The notes below the pieces were generated by a model. That model had not been told where the DNA came from, made no database searches, and saw only the letters and a program-made list of their open reading frames with translations. The translations under genes were made by a program, and so were the position numbers. Below, piece after piece: positions 16,729 to 27,514 of a stretch of DNA of 64,000 bases; the stretch's first letter is position 1; every line of letters begins with the position of its first letter. The stretch is from Nitrososphaerota archaeon (GTDB lineage: Archaea > Thermoproteota > EX4484-205 > JAAOZP01). The stretch lies in assembly GCA_011605725.1 (NCBI GenBank), contig JAAOZP010000011.1, forward strand, positions 116,474 to 180,473. Reading direction: 5' to 3'.

Positions 16729-18262
16729 GCTGGCTTTTAAAGTTCCGGAAGTAAAGCCTGCAGTCTCAAAGGAGCCCTTCAGGATAGGGAAGTTCGAGGT
16801 GCTCTTAGATAGGTCTAAATGCACAGCCTGCGGTCTCTGTGCTCAAGTGTGCCCCACATACATAGGGTCAGCGATCGTCGAATACGAGGCGTTCAAAAAA
16901 CCCAGCGGTATCCTACGTGTAACGAACGCGAGGGCGATGTGCGAGGGCTTAGTTTGTCGGAAGTGTGTAGAATCATGCCCTACAAAGGCTTTAACGGTTA
17001 GGATTAACCCTCAATACCTTATTCTTGGAGATAAGCGTTGGACGGCAGACCTGATTCTTTCGACATGGGAGCAAGCAGAATCCGGAAAGCCTTCCGGAAG
17101 ATACGAGTATAGAGTGGGTGACTCGGGAGGGGGCTTCGACAAGATAAGATTCGATTTCGAGCTTGAGGAAGAAGTCAGTATTAATGAGATTTTTGAGGCA
17201 GAAGATCGCGATACTTCAATAGTCCTGAACCGGAGGAGGGATGGGAGGCCTGAGATAAGTATTCCTATCCCTGTTTACAGTGCAGACATGTCCTTCGGCT
17301 CAATAAGTCTGAGGGTTATGGTTGCGAGAGCAATTGCAGCCAAGGCTTGGAATACTTTCACGAGCACTGGTGAAGGAGGGTATCCTAATGAGCTTATACC
17401 ATTTAAAGACCATGTGATAACGCAGGTTGCTACCGGCCACTTTGGCGTAAACGCCGAGACTGTTAAGAGGGCCAGGATCGTCTGCTTGAAGTATGCTCAG
17501 GGGGCTAAGCCAGGTTTAGGAGGGCATCTTCTCGCTGACAAGGTTACTCCAAAGGTTGCGGAGATTAGGGAGGTCGTGCCTTACATAAGCCTTTTCTCTC
17601 CATTCCCATTCCACAACGTTTACTCTGTCGAGGACCACTACAGGCATGTCCAGCTGATCAAGGATATTAATCCCAAGGCACTGGTCTCCGTAAAGGTCTC
17701 CACCCCGATAGACGTTGACATGGTTGCCATAGGAAGCTACTATGCGGGAGCAAATATTCTTCAGGTAGATGGAGGCTTCGGTGGAACAGGGGCTGCTCCA
17801 GACATAGCAAAGAAGAATATTGCGATGCCTATTGAGTACGCTATTCCAATGGTTCATAACTATCTGGTCAGAGAAGGCGTTAGGGATGAGATGGTGATCA
17901 TGGCGAGCGGCGGGATAAGGACAGCTTTCGACGTAGCTAAGATAATCGCTCTTGGGGCTGACGGGGCAGTAATTGGTACAAGCGAGCTCGTAGCTCTTGG
18001 GTGTAAGAGATGTGGGAACTGCGAGAGGGGAAGAGGATGCCCATCGGGAATAGCTACCACTGACCCTGCTTTAAGCCTCTTAATTGATCCGGAGTGGGGG
18101 GCTCAAAGGATAATCAACATGTATTGCTCTTGGAAGAAGCAGTGGAACTATATTCTTTCAAAGCTTGGCTTAAGCAGCATTAGGGAGCTCCGTCCAAAGA
18201 ATGAGGTGAAGTTCAGAAAAGGTCGTTTCAACCACCTTGTTCACCTAGACCACTTAAGGTGA
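16703..18262 (+). CDS. gltB: Archaeal-type glutamate synthase, ferredoxin + FMN barrel subunit
   Basis: A 519-residue catalytic core for making glutamate from 2-oxoglutarate and ammonia. The N-terminal ferredoxin domain has C-T-A-C-G-L-C-A-Q-V-C-P (about 39-50) and C-R-K-C-V-E-S-C-P (about 79-87). The FMN barrel shows S-F-G-S-I-S, T-G-E-G-G-Y, A-Q-G-A-K-P-G-L-G-G, G-F-G-G-T-G-A-A-P, S-G-G-I-R and G-A-D-G-A-V-I-G, then Cys-rich C-K-R-C-G-N-C for the 3Fe-4S-type cluster region. TTG 16703, ATG 16709 or ATG 16715 are all possible starts. Its GTGA overlaps the next start. No NADPH-oxidising GltD-like subunit is present nearby, so reducing power must come from ferredoxin or the ETF encoded two genes on. 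Confidence 0.92.
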   Translation: MVMKMIQSRLAFKVPEVKPAVSKEPFRIGKFEVLLDRSKCTACGLCAQVCPTYIGSAIVEYEAFKKPSGILRVTNARAMCEGLVCRKCVESCPTKALTVRINPQYLILGDKRWTADLILSTWEQAESGKPSGRYEYRVGDSGGGFDKIRFDFELEEEVSINEIFEAEDRDTSIVLNRRRDGRPEISIPIPVYSADMSFGSISLRVMVARAIAAKAWNTFTSTGEGGYPNELIPFKDHVITQVATGHFGVNAETVKRARIVCLKYAQGAKPGLGGHLLADKVTPKVAEIREVVPYISLFSPFPFHNVYSVEDHYRHVQLIKDINPKALVSVKVSTPIDVDMVAIGSYYAGANILQVDGGFGGTGAAPDIAKKNIAMPIEYAIPMVHNYLVREGVRDEMVIMASGGIRTAFDVAKIIALGADGAVIGTSELVALGCKRCGNCERGRGCPSGIATTDPALSLLIDPEWGAQRIINMYCSWKKQWNYILSKLGLSSIRELRPKNEVKFRKGRFNHLVHLDHLR

Positions 18263-20760
18263 TGACTATGAATAGTTTTGAAAGGGTTGCAGAGGGCGGG
18301 TGCGGCGTAATTGGTGTAGCTTCATCAATCCCGATAAAAGGCAGGTTCCTATTAAGGCCTCTTGTACAGACGCATAACAGGGGTAATGGCAAGGGCGGTG
18401 GCATAGCTGCAGTAGGTCTTTCAGCAGAGCAGCTCGGCGTCTCCAAGAGAGTTTTAGAGGAATGCTACCTGGTTCAAATAGCCTACCTAGATTCAAACGT
18501 GAGGGAAGACGTGGAAGCAAGTTTCATCAAACCCTTCATGAGGGTTGAGTACTTTGAGAAGCTCCCAACGTTAGGGGACTACAGGAGTATTGGCTTGGAG
18601 GTGAAGCCTCCGGAAGTCTGGCGCTATTTCCTCAGGGTTGACGAGGACGTGTTGAAAAAGTTTGCCGAGGACAACGGTATGCAGGCGCTTGACCCGAGGG
18701 ATGTGGAGGATGAGTTCATATATAGGAACAGTTTCGCTCTGAACAGGAAGCATTATTCTTCAACAGGCTTGAAAAAGGCTTTTGTCCTCTCTCATGGGAG
18801 AAACATGATTGTCCTAAAAATAGTAGGCTATGCTGAGCAGGTCATAAAATACTACATGCTTGAAGATCTTGAGGCCCACATCTGGATTGGTCACCAGAGG
18901 TATCCTACTAAGGGGAAGGTTTGGCATCCTGGAGGGTCTCACCCGTTCATAGGGTTGAATGACGCCCTTGTTCACAACGGCGACTTTGCAAACTACTACT
19001 CTATAACGGAATATCTTAGGCAGAGGAATATTTACCCGCTTTTCCTGACTGACACGGAGGTCGCTGCCCTATACTGGGACCTCTTGACAAGAATATACCG
19101 ATACCCGTTGGAATACGCTATTGAGGCGCTTGCCCCAACGACTGAAAGAGACTTTGCAATGCTGCCGGATGAGAAGAAAAAGATTTACAAGGTTATTCAG
19201 GCCACACATATCCACGGCTCTCCTGACGGCCCATGGTTCTTCATAATTGCGAGGAACGATGTTAGAAACAGGGTTTTCCAGCTTATCGGCATAACGGACA
19301 CGTCTATGCTCAGGCCGCAGGTCTTTGCGCTTCACGACGGTGATGTTAAAATCGGGATAATCGCCTCTGAAAGGCAAGCGATAGACGCTATGCTTGAAGA
19401 GCTGTCTAAGCATGACGAAAGGATTCATCCAATGGCTGATGCTTACTGGTATGCGAGGGGAGGAAGCTATACTGACGGCGGAGCATTTATTTATACGGTG
19501 GATGAGTATGGAGGCCTTGTTTGCACAAATAAGTTTGGCAAGAGAGTAGCTGTTGAGGCAAGCACCCCTAGAGTTGAGTTTAACGGCGGAGGATGGAGAC
19601 CCGAGATTGATGAGAAAACCATTAAGAGGCTTGGCCCTGAGGAACTTTTTAAACTGGTTTCAAAGAGTATTGGAGACTGGTCTATTCGCGAGGTTGTTTC
19701 CTTAATAGAGGCCCTTGAGGAACATGGTATGAAAGGGAGTGAGGAAATGCTGAAGGCAATAAGCGTGTTAACACTGCTAATCGACAGAAGGTACCCGTCT
19801 AGGGTGAGTAGGAACCGTCTAATCCCGCTTTTCGAGAAGGCTGTTTCCAAGATACTTAGCAGTGTGCCGTTAATAGAGGCTAATTTTCAGGGCAGGCTTC
19901 AACGGGTCGACTGGGATTCTAGAAGAATGCTTGTAAAGCCGTCTGCAGCCAATAGTGTTTTAGTGATAGATGCTCATGATTTTCCACCTGAGGGTGATGA
20001 GGGTGTTTGCAATCTTCTTGAGAACGCTTACCGGTTGGGATGGAGAAGGCTCATTGCGTATAACTTCATAGGGCAGAGGAATTTCGGCGCGGGCCTCGTT
20101 GCCAGGGATGGTGTTAGAATAGACGTGTACGGCAGGCCTGGCGATTGTCTCGCAGCCTTCGCAGACGGGCCGGAGTTCCATGTTCACGGGAGTGTGCAGG
20201 ATTCGGTTGCATACTGCTTCAGGTCTGGAAGGATCGTTGTGTATGGGGATGCAGGCAAGGCTTTCGAGTACGGCGCTAAAGGCGGTGTCGCTTTCATCCT
20301 AGGGGATCTTGTAGACAGACCTTTGATAAACGCTGTAGGAAGCGCTACTGCTGTGATAAACGGCTCATGCATGGACTACATGGGTGAATCGTTCATGGCT
20401 GCCAAGGGCTTCATAATACTGAACGGCATCAGGTTTGACGGAAAGGGCAGGCTCGTGGAGAAGGAAACGCCCTATCACGGTGGAAACCTCCTTCCCCTAG
20501 CGGCGGCTGGCGCAGTGTACATTAGGGATCCTAGGGGGACTGTTGGTGAAGACCAGCTTAATGGTGGTAGGATTGAAAGTATAACGGGCAAGGATTGGGA
20601 GAAGATATTACCGCTGTTAAGGGAGAACGAGAAGCTGTTCGGCATAAGGGTTGAAGACCTTCTGAGGGTCAACGGGGTGTTGAGAATGCCGGAGGAAGTT
20701 TACAGGAAGGTGGTGCCCGTTCAGGTTGCTGCGCTAACCAGATATGAAAGGGGTGATTAA
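18259..20760 (+). CDS. Glutamate synthase class II amidotransferase fused to GXGXG domain
   Basis: An 833-residue protein joining two parts that are separate genes in many archaea. The N-terminal class II (Ntn) glutamine amidotransferase has candidate nucleophile Cys15 (G-G-C-G-V-I-G) after a short propeptide, H-N-R-G-N-G, G-H-Q-R-Y-P-T at about 212-218 and H-N-G-D-F at about 239. The C-terminal part (about 590-780) is the right-handed beta-helix GXGXG domain, with N-F-G-A-G, Y-G-R-P-G-D and Y-G-D-A-G-K. It releases ammonia from glutamine for the FMN subunit. About 230 residues in the middle are helical and unassigned. The start is GTG 18259, overlapping the previous stop; ATG 18262 or 18268 would only trim the propeptide. 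Confidence 0.88.
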   Translation: MMTMNSFERVAEGGCGVIGVASSIPIKGRFLLRPLVQTHNRGNGKGGGIAAVGLSAEQLGVSKRVLEECYLVQIAYLDSNVREDVEASFIKPFMRVEYFEKLPTLGDYRSIGLEVKPPEVWRYFLRVDEDVLKKFAEDNGMQALDPRDVEDEFIYRNSFALNRKHYSSTGLKKAFVLSHGRNMIVLKIVGYAEQVIKYYMLEDLEAHIWIGHQRYPTKGKVWHPGGSHPFIGLNDALVHNGDFANYYSITEYLRQRNIYPLFLTDTEVAALYWDLLTRIYRYPLEYAIEALAPTTERDFAMLPDEKKKIYKVIQATHIHGSPDGPWFFIIARNDVRNRVFQLIGITDTSMLRPQVFALHDGDVKIGIIASERQAIDAMLEELSKHDERIHPMADAYWYARGGSYTDGGAFIYTVDEYGGLVCTNKFGKRVAVEASTPRVEFNGGGWRPEIDEKTIKRLGPEELFKLVSKSIGDWSIREVVSLIEALEEHGMKGSEEMLKAISVLTLLIDRRYPSRVSRNRLIPLFEKAVSKILSSVPLIEANFQGRLQRVDWDSRRMLVKPSAANSVLVIDAHDFPPEGDEGVCNLLENAYRLGWRRLIAYNFIGQRNFGAGLVARDGVRIDVYGRPGDCLAAFADGPEFHVHGSVQDSVAYCFRSGRIVVYGDAGKAFEYGAKGGVAFILGDLVDRPLINAVGSATAVINGSCMDYMGESFMAAKGFIILNGIRFDGKGRLVEKETPYHGGNLLPLAAAGAVYIRDPRGTVGEDQLNGGRIESITGKDWEKILPLLRENEKLFGIRVEDLLRVNGVLRMPEEVYRKVVPVQVAALTRYERGD

Positions 20761-20761
20761 C

Positions 20762-21559
20762 ATGCACATCATAGTTTTAATAAAGCAGGTTCCAGACTCC
20801 AGAGAATATGTCCGCATAAGGGAGGACGGAACTCTAGACAGGGAGAGGGTAAGAGCAGTAATAAACGATTGTGATAAAAACGCATTGGAGGCAGCGCTCC
20901 AGCTTAAGGAAAAATTCGGGTCGAAAATAACTGTGGTCTCCATGGGACCGCCTAAGGCAGAGGATGCTCTCAAGGAGGCTTTAGCCATGGGTGCTGATGA
21001 GGCAATCCTAATCTCCGACAGGAGGCTTCGAGGATCAGACACGTTGGCAACATCCTACGTACTTTACAAGGCGATCGAAAGACTTGGCCACTATGATCTA
21101 ATCATATGCGGAATAGAGTCGAGCGACGGCGGTACTGCCCAAGTAGGCCCTGAGCTTGCCGAGTTTCTCGGAATACCTCAAGCAACATTTGTAGATGAGT
21201 TTAAGGTTATTGGCGGATACGTTGAAGCCAAGAGACTGGTAGAAGGAGGCTACGAGAAGCTCAGGATAAAGATGCCAGTGCTCCTGACGATCATGAAGAA
21301 CGCTAACAATCCAAGGGTCACAACTTTTTCAGGGATTCTAAAGGCTGTTAAGAAGCAGGTTGTGACGTGGACGATTGACGATGTTGGGGCTGAGGAAAAG
21401 AAGGTAGGATTAGCAGGCTCCCCCACTAAGATAATGAAGGTTGAGAAGTTGAGTTTTCAGAGGAAAAGGCTTATGATTGAAGGAGAAACAGCTGATGAAG
21501 TCGTTGATAATCTTTTGAAGAGGCTGGTCGAGGACGGGGTGATTCGTGGAGGATACTGA
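20762..21559 (+). CDS. etfB: Electron transfer flavoprotein, beta subunit
   Basis: A 265-residue EtfB: M-H-I-I-V-L-I-K-Q-V-P-D-S at the start, N-D-C-D-K-N-A-L-E-A-A, S-M-G-P-P-K-A, A-M-G-A-D-E-A-I-L-I-S-D, and the T-A-Q-V-G-P AMP/FAD-binding loop. ATG 20762 is chosen over one 18 bp upstream because GGGGTGAT (20750-20757) is a clear ribosome-binding site and family members begin M-[KH]-I. It follows the amidotransferase gene by one base. ETFs shuttle electrons between dehydrogenases or ferredoxin and acceptors; the position suggests service to glutamate synthase. Confidence 0.92.
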   Translation: MHIIVLIKQVPDSREYVRIREDGTLDRERVRAVINDCDKNALEAALQLKEKFGSKITVVSMGPPKAEDALKEALAMGADEAILISDRRLRGSDTLATSYVLYKAIERLGHYDLIICGIESSDGGTAQVGPELAEFLGIPQATFVDEFKVIGGYVEAKRLVEGGYEKLRIKMPVLLTIMKNANNPRVTTFSGILKAVKKQVVTWTIDDVGAEEKKVGLAGSPTKIMKVEKLSFQRKRLMIEGETADEVVDNLLKRLVEDGVIRGGY

Positions 21560-21562
21560 AAG

Positions 21563-22588
21563 ATGACCGGATATTCAGGAGTCTGGGTTTATGCGGAGCA
21601 TCGGAATGGCGTCATCAGCAAGAATACCCTTGAGATACTTGGCAAAGGGAGAGAGCTGGCTGACAAGCTTTGCGTTGAACTGTCAGCAGTATTATTCGGC
21701 TGCAATGTTAGCTCGTCTGCAAACGTGTTAACGATTTACGGTGCTGACAAGGTTTATGTCACGGATGATGAAAAGCTTAGAAACTATAAGACTCGTACAT
21801 ATGCAAGGCTGATGACAGAGCTTATTTTAAAGCATAAGCCGGAGATAGTGCTGTTCACCGCCAGCACTACAGGCAGAGACTTGGCTCCGAGAGTGGCGGC
21901 AAGGCTTAGAACAGGATTAACTGCAAACTGCATTGATCTAGACATTGGGGACTTTGAAGACAAGGAGACCGGCAGGAGATACGAAAAGATCCTTTACCAA
22001 ATCGTTCCAGCATTCGGTGGAAACGTTGTCGCAACAATAGTTACGCCCTTCAATCGACCTCAAATGGCTACTGTCAGGCCGGGAGTGTTCCCACCTCCGG
22101 AAAAAATATTTAGGAAAGGGGAGATTGTTCTCTTTAAGCCTGAGGCAATAGATGTGGATGAGGAGGTGGAAGTCTTGGAGGTCAACAGGAGTCAGGAGGA
22201 ATCTAGTCTTGAGAATGCGAAAATAGTTGTTGGAGGAGGGTTGGGCGTAGGCGGCCCAGAGGGTTTCAAACTCTTAAAGGAGCTTGCCGACTCCTTGGGG
22301 GGATGCGTCGGGGTTACCCGTCCAGTAACAGATGCCGGGTGGATGCCGTATGATTCCATGATAGGTGAGAGCGGTAGAACAATAAGGCCAGACCTCTACA
22401 TAGCGTGCGGCATTTCTGGAGCGTTGCACCATATGATTGGCGTCAGGGGAAGCAGGAAAATAGTCGCGATCAATAATGATCCTAAGGCACCCATATTTGA
22501 GGCTGCGGACTATATTGTAATAGGAGACTTATTTCAAATAGTCCCGAAGCTAACTGAGAAAGTGAAGAAGTATGTCGGAGCTTTATGA
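21563..22588 (+). CDS. etfA: Electron transfer flavoprotein, alpha subunit
   Basis: A 341-residue EtfA. The N-terminal part is the pseudo-nucleotide domain ([23 protein letters not shown]). The C-terminal FAD domain has [13 protein letters not shown]-like [19 protein letters not shown] and [13 protein letters not shown]. There is no extra ferredoxin domain, unlike some bifurcating EtfA proteins. It is three bases after etfB and its 3' end overlaps guaA by 17 bp. Confidence 0.93.
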   Translation: MTGYSGVWVYAEHRNGVISKNTLEILGKGRELADKLCVELSAVLFGCNVSSSANVLTIYGADKVYVTDDEKLRNYKTRTYARLMTELILKHKPEIVLFTASTTGRDLAPRVAARLRTGLTANCIDLDIGDFEDKETGRRYEKILYQIVPAFGGNVVATIVTPFNRPQMATVRPGVFPPPEKIFRKGEIVLFKPEAIDVDEEVEVLEVNRSQEESSLENAKIVVGGGLGVGGPEGFKLLKELADSLGGCVGVTRPVTDAGWMPYDSMIGESGRTIRPDLYIACGISGALHHMIGVRGSRKIVAINNDPKAPIFEAADYIVIGDLFQIVPKLTEKVKKYVGAL

Positions 22589-24122
22589 TGCAATTATTGT
22601 TCTAGACTACGGGGGACAATATTGCCATCTGATAGGAAGAAGGATAAGAGAGCAGGGAGTATACTCGGAAATAGTCCCCTGGGAAATAAAAGCCGAAGAA
22701 ATCAGGCTTATAAGCGAAAAAATGAATGTTAAAGGCTTAATATTGTCAGGAGGACCAGCGAGCGTTTTCGATGCGGAGGCTCCGAAACTTGATGCAAACA
22801 TTCTGAATTTAGGGTTGCCTGTTCTAGGCCTCTGCTACGGCCATCAGCTCTTGGCCCACATTGTTGGTGGAAAGGTCAGACCTGCTGAAAGAAGGGAATA
22901 TGGTGCAACTTATGTTACCATAGACAGGCCTGTCGGCGTGTTAAAGGGGCTGGGTAGAAAGGAAAGAGTGTGGATGAGCCATAGTGATGCTGTTTTCTCA
23001 GTCCCGGAAGAATATGAGGTGCTGGCGCATTCTGAAAACTGTCCCGTAGCAGCCTTCGGGCACAGGGAGAAACCGGTCTACGGTTTGCAATGGCACCCTG
23101 AAGTAGTCCACACGGAGAATGGAGTCCTAATGCTCAGAAACTTCCTGTTTGAAGTATGCGGCTGCAAAGCCAATTGGAAGGTTGAGAACCTCGTGAATAA
23201 GATTATTGAGGAAATCAGGTTTGAGACAGGCGGTAGCAAGGCCATAATTGCCCTAAGCGGCGGCGTGGATTCAAGCGTCACAACGGCGCTAGCAGCCAAG
23301 GCTATTGGAAACAGGCTTACAGCGGTTTTCGTCGACCACGGGTTTATGCGAGAGAACGAGCCTGAGTCCGTGGAGAATTTTTTCAAAGGCATGGGGATAA
23401 ACCTTATGGTGATAGATGCGAAAGACCGTTTTCTGAAGAAGCTTCGAGGTATAATTGACCCTGAGATGAAGAGGAAGATTATAGGTGAAGAATTCATAAG
23501 GGTTTTCGAAGAAGTTGCTGAAAAAATCGGGGCGGAATGTTTAATCCAGGGAACCATTTACCCGGATAGGATTGAATCGGGATTTCGAAGGTTTTCAGAC
23601 AAGATAAAAACGCATCACAATGTAGCTGGGCTTCCGGCACGTGTAAAGTTTAGAAAGATAGTTGAACCCCTGCGGGACCTATACAAGGATGAGGTTAGAA
23701 GAATTGGGGAAGCCCTTGGGCTGCCGAGGGAGCTGGTTTACAGACAGCCCTTCCCGGGCCCGGGTCTTGCTGTAAGGATTACCGGTGAGGTAACCAGGGA
23801 GAAGGTTGAGGTAGTGAGGAAAGCAGACAGGATTGTTAGGGAGGAGGTTGAGAGAAGCGGTTTGAAGGAAAGACTCTGGCAATATTTCGCAGTCCTGACT
23901 AACACGATGGCTACGGGCGTTAAGGGTGATGCCCGGGCCTACGGCTATGTTGTCGCAGTCAGGATCGTCGAAAGCAGTGAAGCCATGACTGCAAGCTTCG
24001 CTAAAATACCCTACGAAGTGTTGGAGAGTATCTCTACAAGGATAACCAACGAGATACCTGAGGTTGCAAGGGTTGTTTACGACATTACTCACAAGCCGCC
24101 TGCAACAATAGAGTGGGAGTGA
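22572..24122 (+). CDS. guaA: GMP synthase (glutamine-hydrolysing), fused
   Basis: A 516-residue enzyme converting XMP to GMP with glutamine and ATP. The N-terminal class I amidotransferase has nucleophile Cys88 in G-L-C-Y-G-H-Q and the W-H-P-E His/Glu. The ATP-pyrophosphatase domain has [10 protein letters not shown] at about 229-238, followed by the dimerisation domain with F-P-G-P-G-L and the C-terminal [11 protein letters not shown]. Many archaea split this enzyme into two genes; here it is one chain as in bacteria. It is the last gene of the operon and a consumer of the glutamine nitrogen the cluster handles. Confidence 0.96.
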   Translation: MSELYDAIIVLDYGGQYCHLIGRRIREQGVYSEIVPWEIKAEEIRLISEKMNVKGLILSGGPASVFDAEAPKLDANILNLGLPVLGLCYGHQLLAHIVGGKVRPAERREYGATYVTIDRPVGVLKGLGRKERVWMSHSDAVFSVPEEYEVLAHSENCPVAAFGHREKPVYGLQWHPEVVHTENGVLMLRNFLFEVCGCKANWKVENLVNKIIEEIRFETGGSKAIIALSGGVDSSVTTALAAKAIGNRLTAVFVDHGFMRENEPESVENFFKGMGINLMVIDAKDRFLKKLRGIIDPEMKRKIIGEEFIRVFEEVAEKIGAECLIQGTIYPDRIESGFRRFSDKIKTHHNVAGLPARVKFRKIVEPLRDLYKDEVRRIGEALGLPRELVYRQPFPGPGLAVRITGEVTREKVEVVRKADRIVREEVERSGLKERLWQYFAVLTNTMATGVKGDARAYGYVVAVRIVESSEAMTASFAKIPYEVLESISTRITNEIPEVARVVYDITHKPPATIEWE

Positions 24123-24180
24123 ACCCTAGTGTTTAAAAATAGATTATCCTTCCACTTGTTGACGATAGGCGTTTTCCAAC

Positions 24181-24234
24181 CTATGCCGAACGCTTTGGCG
24201 TGGTTTTCAGGCATAGAGGTGCCTGACACCTTTT
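24181..24234 (+). terminator. Tandem hairpins with T-run downstream of guaA (gap 24123-24328)
   Basis: CTATGCC (24181-24187) pairs with GGCATAG (24210-24216), enclosing a smaller ACGC/GCGT stem (24190-24201). Directly after, AGGTG (24217-24221) pairs with CACCT (24227-24231), followed by TTTT. This looks like a transcript end for the operon, or a small structured RNA. The rest of the gap has no gene. Confidence 0.45.
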
Positions 24235-24328
24235 ATACTCGGCACTTCTGATATTCGTATAGGTGTCCCAGCGCGCTATGCTTATTGCGGTTGTTTTGAA
24301 AAAAGAATAAGGATTTATATAGAGATTA

Positions 24329-25393
<1,065 letters not shown>

Positions 25394-25458
25394 TTAACGC
25401 GATTCACGTACTGCCAAGTAAACCCTTTAAAATCTTTAATCCGTATGAATACCCCGTT

Positions 25459-26316
25459 ATGAAAAGTTTGACTGAGGAGATAGTGAAGAGACGTGTTTTA
25501 ACTGAGGTAGAGAAGTACCCGTTTTTCCAGAAGGCAGTTATCGCTCTCTCGGGTGGGAAAGACAGTGGGAGTCTCCTACATGTTTTCATGGAGGTCTATC
25601 CAGATAAGGAAGTTATTCCCGTTCATCTGAACCTTGGTATAGGAGGCTTCTCAGAGGCTTCGGAGCGTTTTGCAAGAATGCAGGCTGAGAAGGCGGGTCT
25701 TCAACTTGTGGTTTTCAACCTTGAGAAAGAGCTTGGTTTCTCGATCATGGATGCTAAGAAACTCTATCCGAAGGTTTGTAGCGTCTGCGGTGGTTTCAAG
25801 AGGTATCTTTTGAACAGGATTTCCTTCGAGCTTGACGCTGACATCATTCTTACAGCTCACCATCTTGAGGATTTCCTGGTTAGAATGTTGAAGTCTGTTT
25901 TAAACGCCGGGTTTGAAGAGCTCGCTAGGTTTAAAACATATCTTCCAAGGAAGGGAAATCTTGTTGCTAAAGGTAGGCCTTTCTGCAGGGTTTCGGAGAA
26001 TCTCATAGCGGAGTATGCTTTTCTCAAGGGTATTCCGTTTCTATCTGAGAAATGCCCTATCGGGAGGAAAGAGAACGTTGAAAGATTCAGGAGGACTGTT
26101 GAAATTTTGGCTAGGAGGCAGAGCCAGAAGCTTCTTTATTTCTCGTCCTTAACGAAGCTGGCTGAGAAGCTTCACAGCTGCGGAGCTATACCCATGCCGG
26201 AGTTGAAACCTTGCTCATCATGCGGCTTTCTCGCTTCAAGTGAAACATGCTCCTTCTGTGCGAGGGTGAGGAAGATCAAGGCTTTCCTAGACAGGGAGAA
26301 GGCAGCATCGTTTTAG
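25459..26316 (+). CDS. PP-loop ATPase, TtuA/TtcA-like tRNA thiolation protein
   Basis: A 285-residue member of the tRNA 2-thiolation PP-loop family. The loop S31-G-G-K-D-S binds ATP. C107-x2-C110 and Cys199 (S-E-K-C-P) match the three cysteines that hold a [4Fe-4S] cluster in TtuA/TtcA enzymes. The C-terminal zinc motif C252-x2-C255 ... C264-x2-C267 is present. The N-terminal CxxC zinc ribbon common in TtuA/Ncs6 is absent. It probably thiolates a tRNA uridine or cytidine. The ATG follows a TATA-like box by about 30 bp, suggesting leaderless expression. Confidence 0.8.
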   Translation: MKSLTEEIVKRRVLTEVEKYPFFQKAVIALSGGKDSGSLLHVFMEVYPDKEVIPVHLNLGIGGFSEASERFARMQAEKAGLQLVVFNLEKELGFSIMDAKKLYPKVCSVCGGFKRYLLNRISFELDADIILTAHHLEDFLVRMLKSVLNAGFEELARFKTYLPRKGNLVAKGRPFCRVSENLIAEYAFLKGIPFLSEKCPIGRKENVERFRRTVEILARRQSQKLLYFSSLTKLAEKLHSCGAIPMPELKPCSSCGFLASSETCSFCARVRKIKAFLDREKAASF

Positions 26317-26397
26317 TCGAATACTCTGCGAAGCTTTTTAAGCAAACCCTTTTAAACATCTTGCCTTCTTACACACTTTAAGAAGCGGGAGGCCGGC

Positions 26398-27498
26398 ATG
26401 AGAATCGCCTTCGTTTATGACGCCGTGTACCCATGGGTTAAAGGGGGAGTGGAAAGAAGAATATACGAACTCGGGCGCAGACTGTCCCGTCGACATGAAG
26501 TCTACTGGTTCGGGTTAAAATGGTGGAGTAGTGGAGAGAGGAATCTTGACGGTATTATGCTTCACGGCGTTGGAGAAGGAAGGCCTCTTTACGTTAATGG
26601 GAAGCGTTCGATAAGCGAAGCCTTATATTTCGGCCTTAAACTGCTTTCCGGCTTAAAGCATGATATAGACTTTATGGATGTTCAAGCTTTCCCATATTTT
26701 TCCTGCTTCTCTTCTAAAGTTCGTTCAATGACTGCTGGAGTATGCATGGCGGTGACTTGGCACGAGCTCTGGAACAGCTACTGGTTTGAATACATGGGTC
26801 TAAAGGGGCTTGCGGGCTGGGTTGTTGAGAGAGCAGTCTTAAAACTTACGCCTATGCATATTGCCGTGTCAGATGTAACGAGAAGGAGTCTGGAGAAGGT
26901 TGGTGTTCACGCCGAGGTAATCCCGAACGGGATAGACTTCGAACATATAGCGGGAGTACGTGGAAGCGGTGAAGAGTCTGACATGGTTTTCGCAGGAAGG
27001 CTGGTGAAAGAGAAGAATGTTGACTTGATTATTAAGGCGGTGAGAATTCTGAAGGACAGTATTCCAGACGTTAAATGCATGATAATAGGCGACGGACCTG
27101 AGAAACAGGCTCTTGTAAGCCTTTCGGAGCAGCTTGGAGTAAGGGAGAACGTTGTTTTTAAAGGTTTTCTTGAGGATCATGACGATGTAATAGCCTTCAT
27201 GAAGTCTTCAAAAGTATTTATACTTCCTTCAACAAGGGAGGGGTTCGGAATCGTTGTTTTAGAGGCGAACGCGTGCGGCCTGCCTGTTATCACAGTCAGG
27301 CATGAGAGAAATGCTGCCTGCAGCCTGGTTGAAGAAGGTTTAAACGGTTTCACATGTCCTGTTTCACCTGAGAAAATTGCGGAAAAAACCTTGGAAGCAA
27401 TGGGGAGGAACATGAGGCAAACGTGTGTTAACAATGCCTCAAAATATGACTGGAGCAGCATCATAAGACTTTACGAGGATTTTCTAAAAAAGGTCTGA
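26398..27498 (+). CDS. Glycosyltransferase family 4 (GT-B fold)
   Basis: A 366-residue GT4 glycosyltransferase. The N-terminal domain has Y-P-W-V-K-G-G-V-E-R-R (acceptor loop). The donor domain has F-A-G-R-L-V-K-E-K-N-V-D, I-I-G-D-G-P-E and the E-x7-E signature P-S-T-R-E-G-F-G-I-V-V-L-E-A-N-A-C-G. There is no membrane span, so it acts at the inner face of the membrane, probably adding a sugar to a lipid or glycan. GGGAGG at about 26388 serves as ribosome-binding site. Sugar unknown. Confidence 0.88.
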   Translation: MRIAFVYDAVYPWVKGGVERRIYELGRRLSRRHEVYWFGLKWWSSGERNLDGIMLHGVGEGRPLYVNGKRSISEALYFGLKLLSGLKHDIDFMDVQAFPYFSCFSSKVRSMTAGVCMAVTWHELWNSYWFEYMGLKGLAGWVVERAVLKLTPMHIAVSDVTRRSLEKVGVHAEVIPNGIDFEHIAGVRGSGEESDMVFAGRLVKEKNVDLIIKAVRILKDSIPDVKCMIIGDGPEKQALVSLSEQLGVRENVVFKGFLEDHDDVIAFMKSSKVFILPSTREGFGIVVLEANACGLPVITVRHERNAACSLVEEGLNGFTCPVSPEKIAEKTLEAMGRNMRQTCVNNASKYDWSSIIRLYEDFLKKV

Positions 27499-27514
27499 AC
27501 GCTATGGTGACCAG

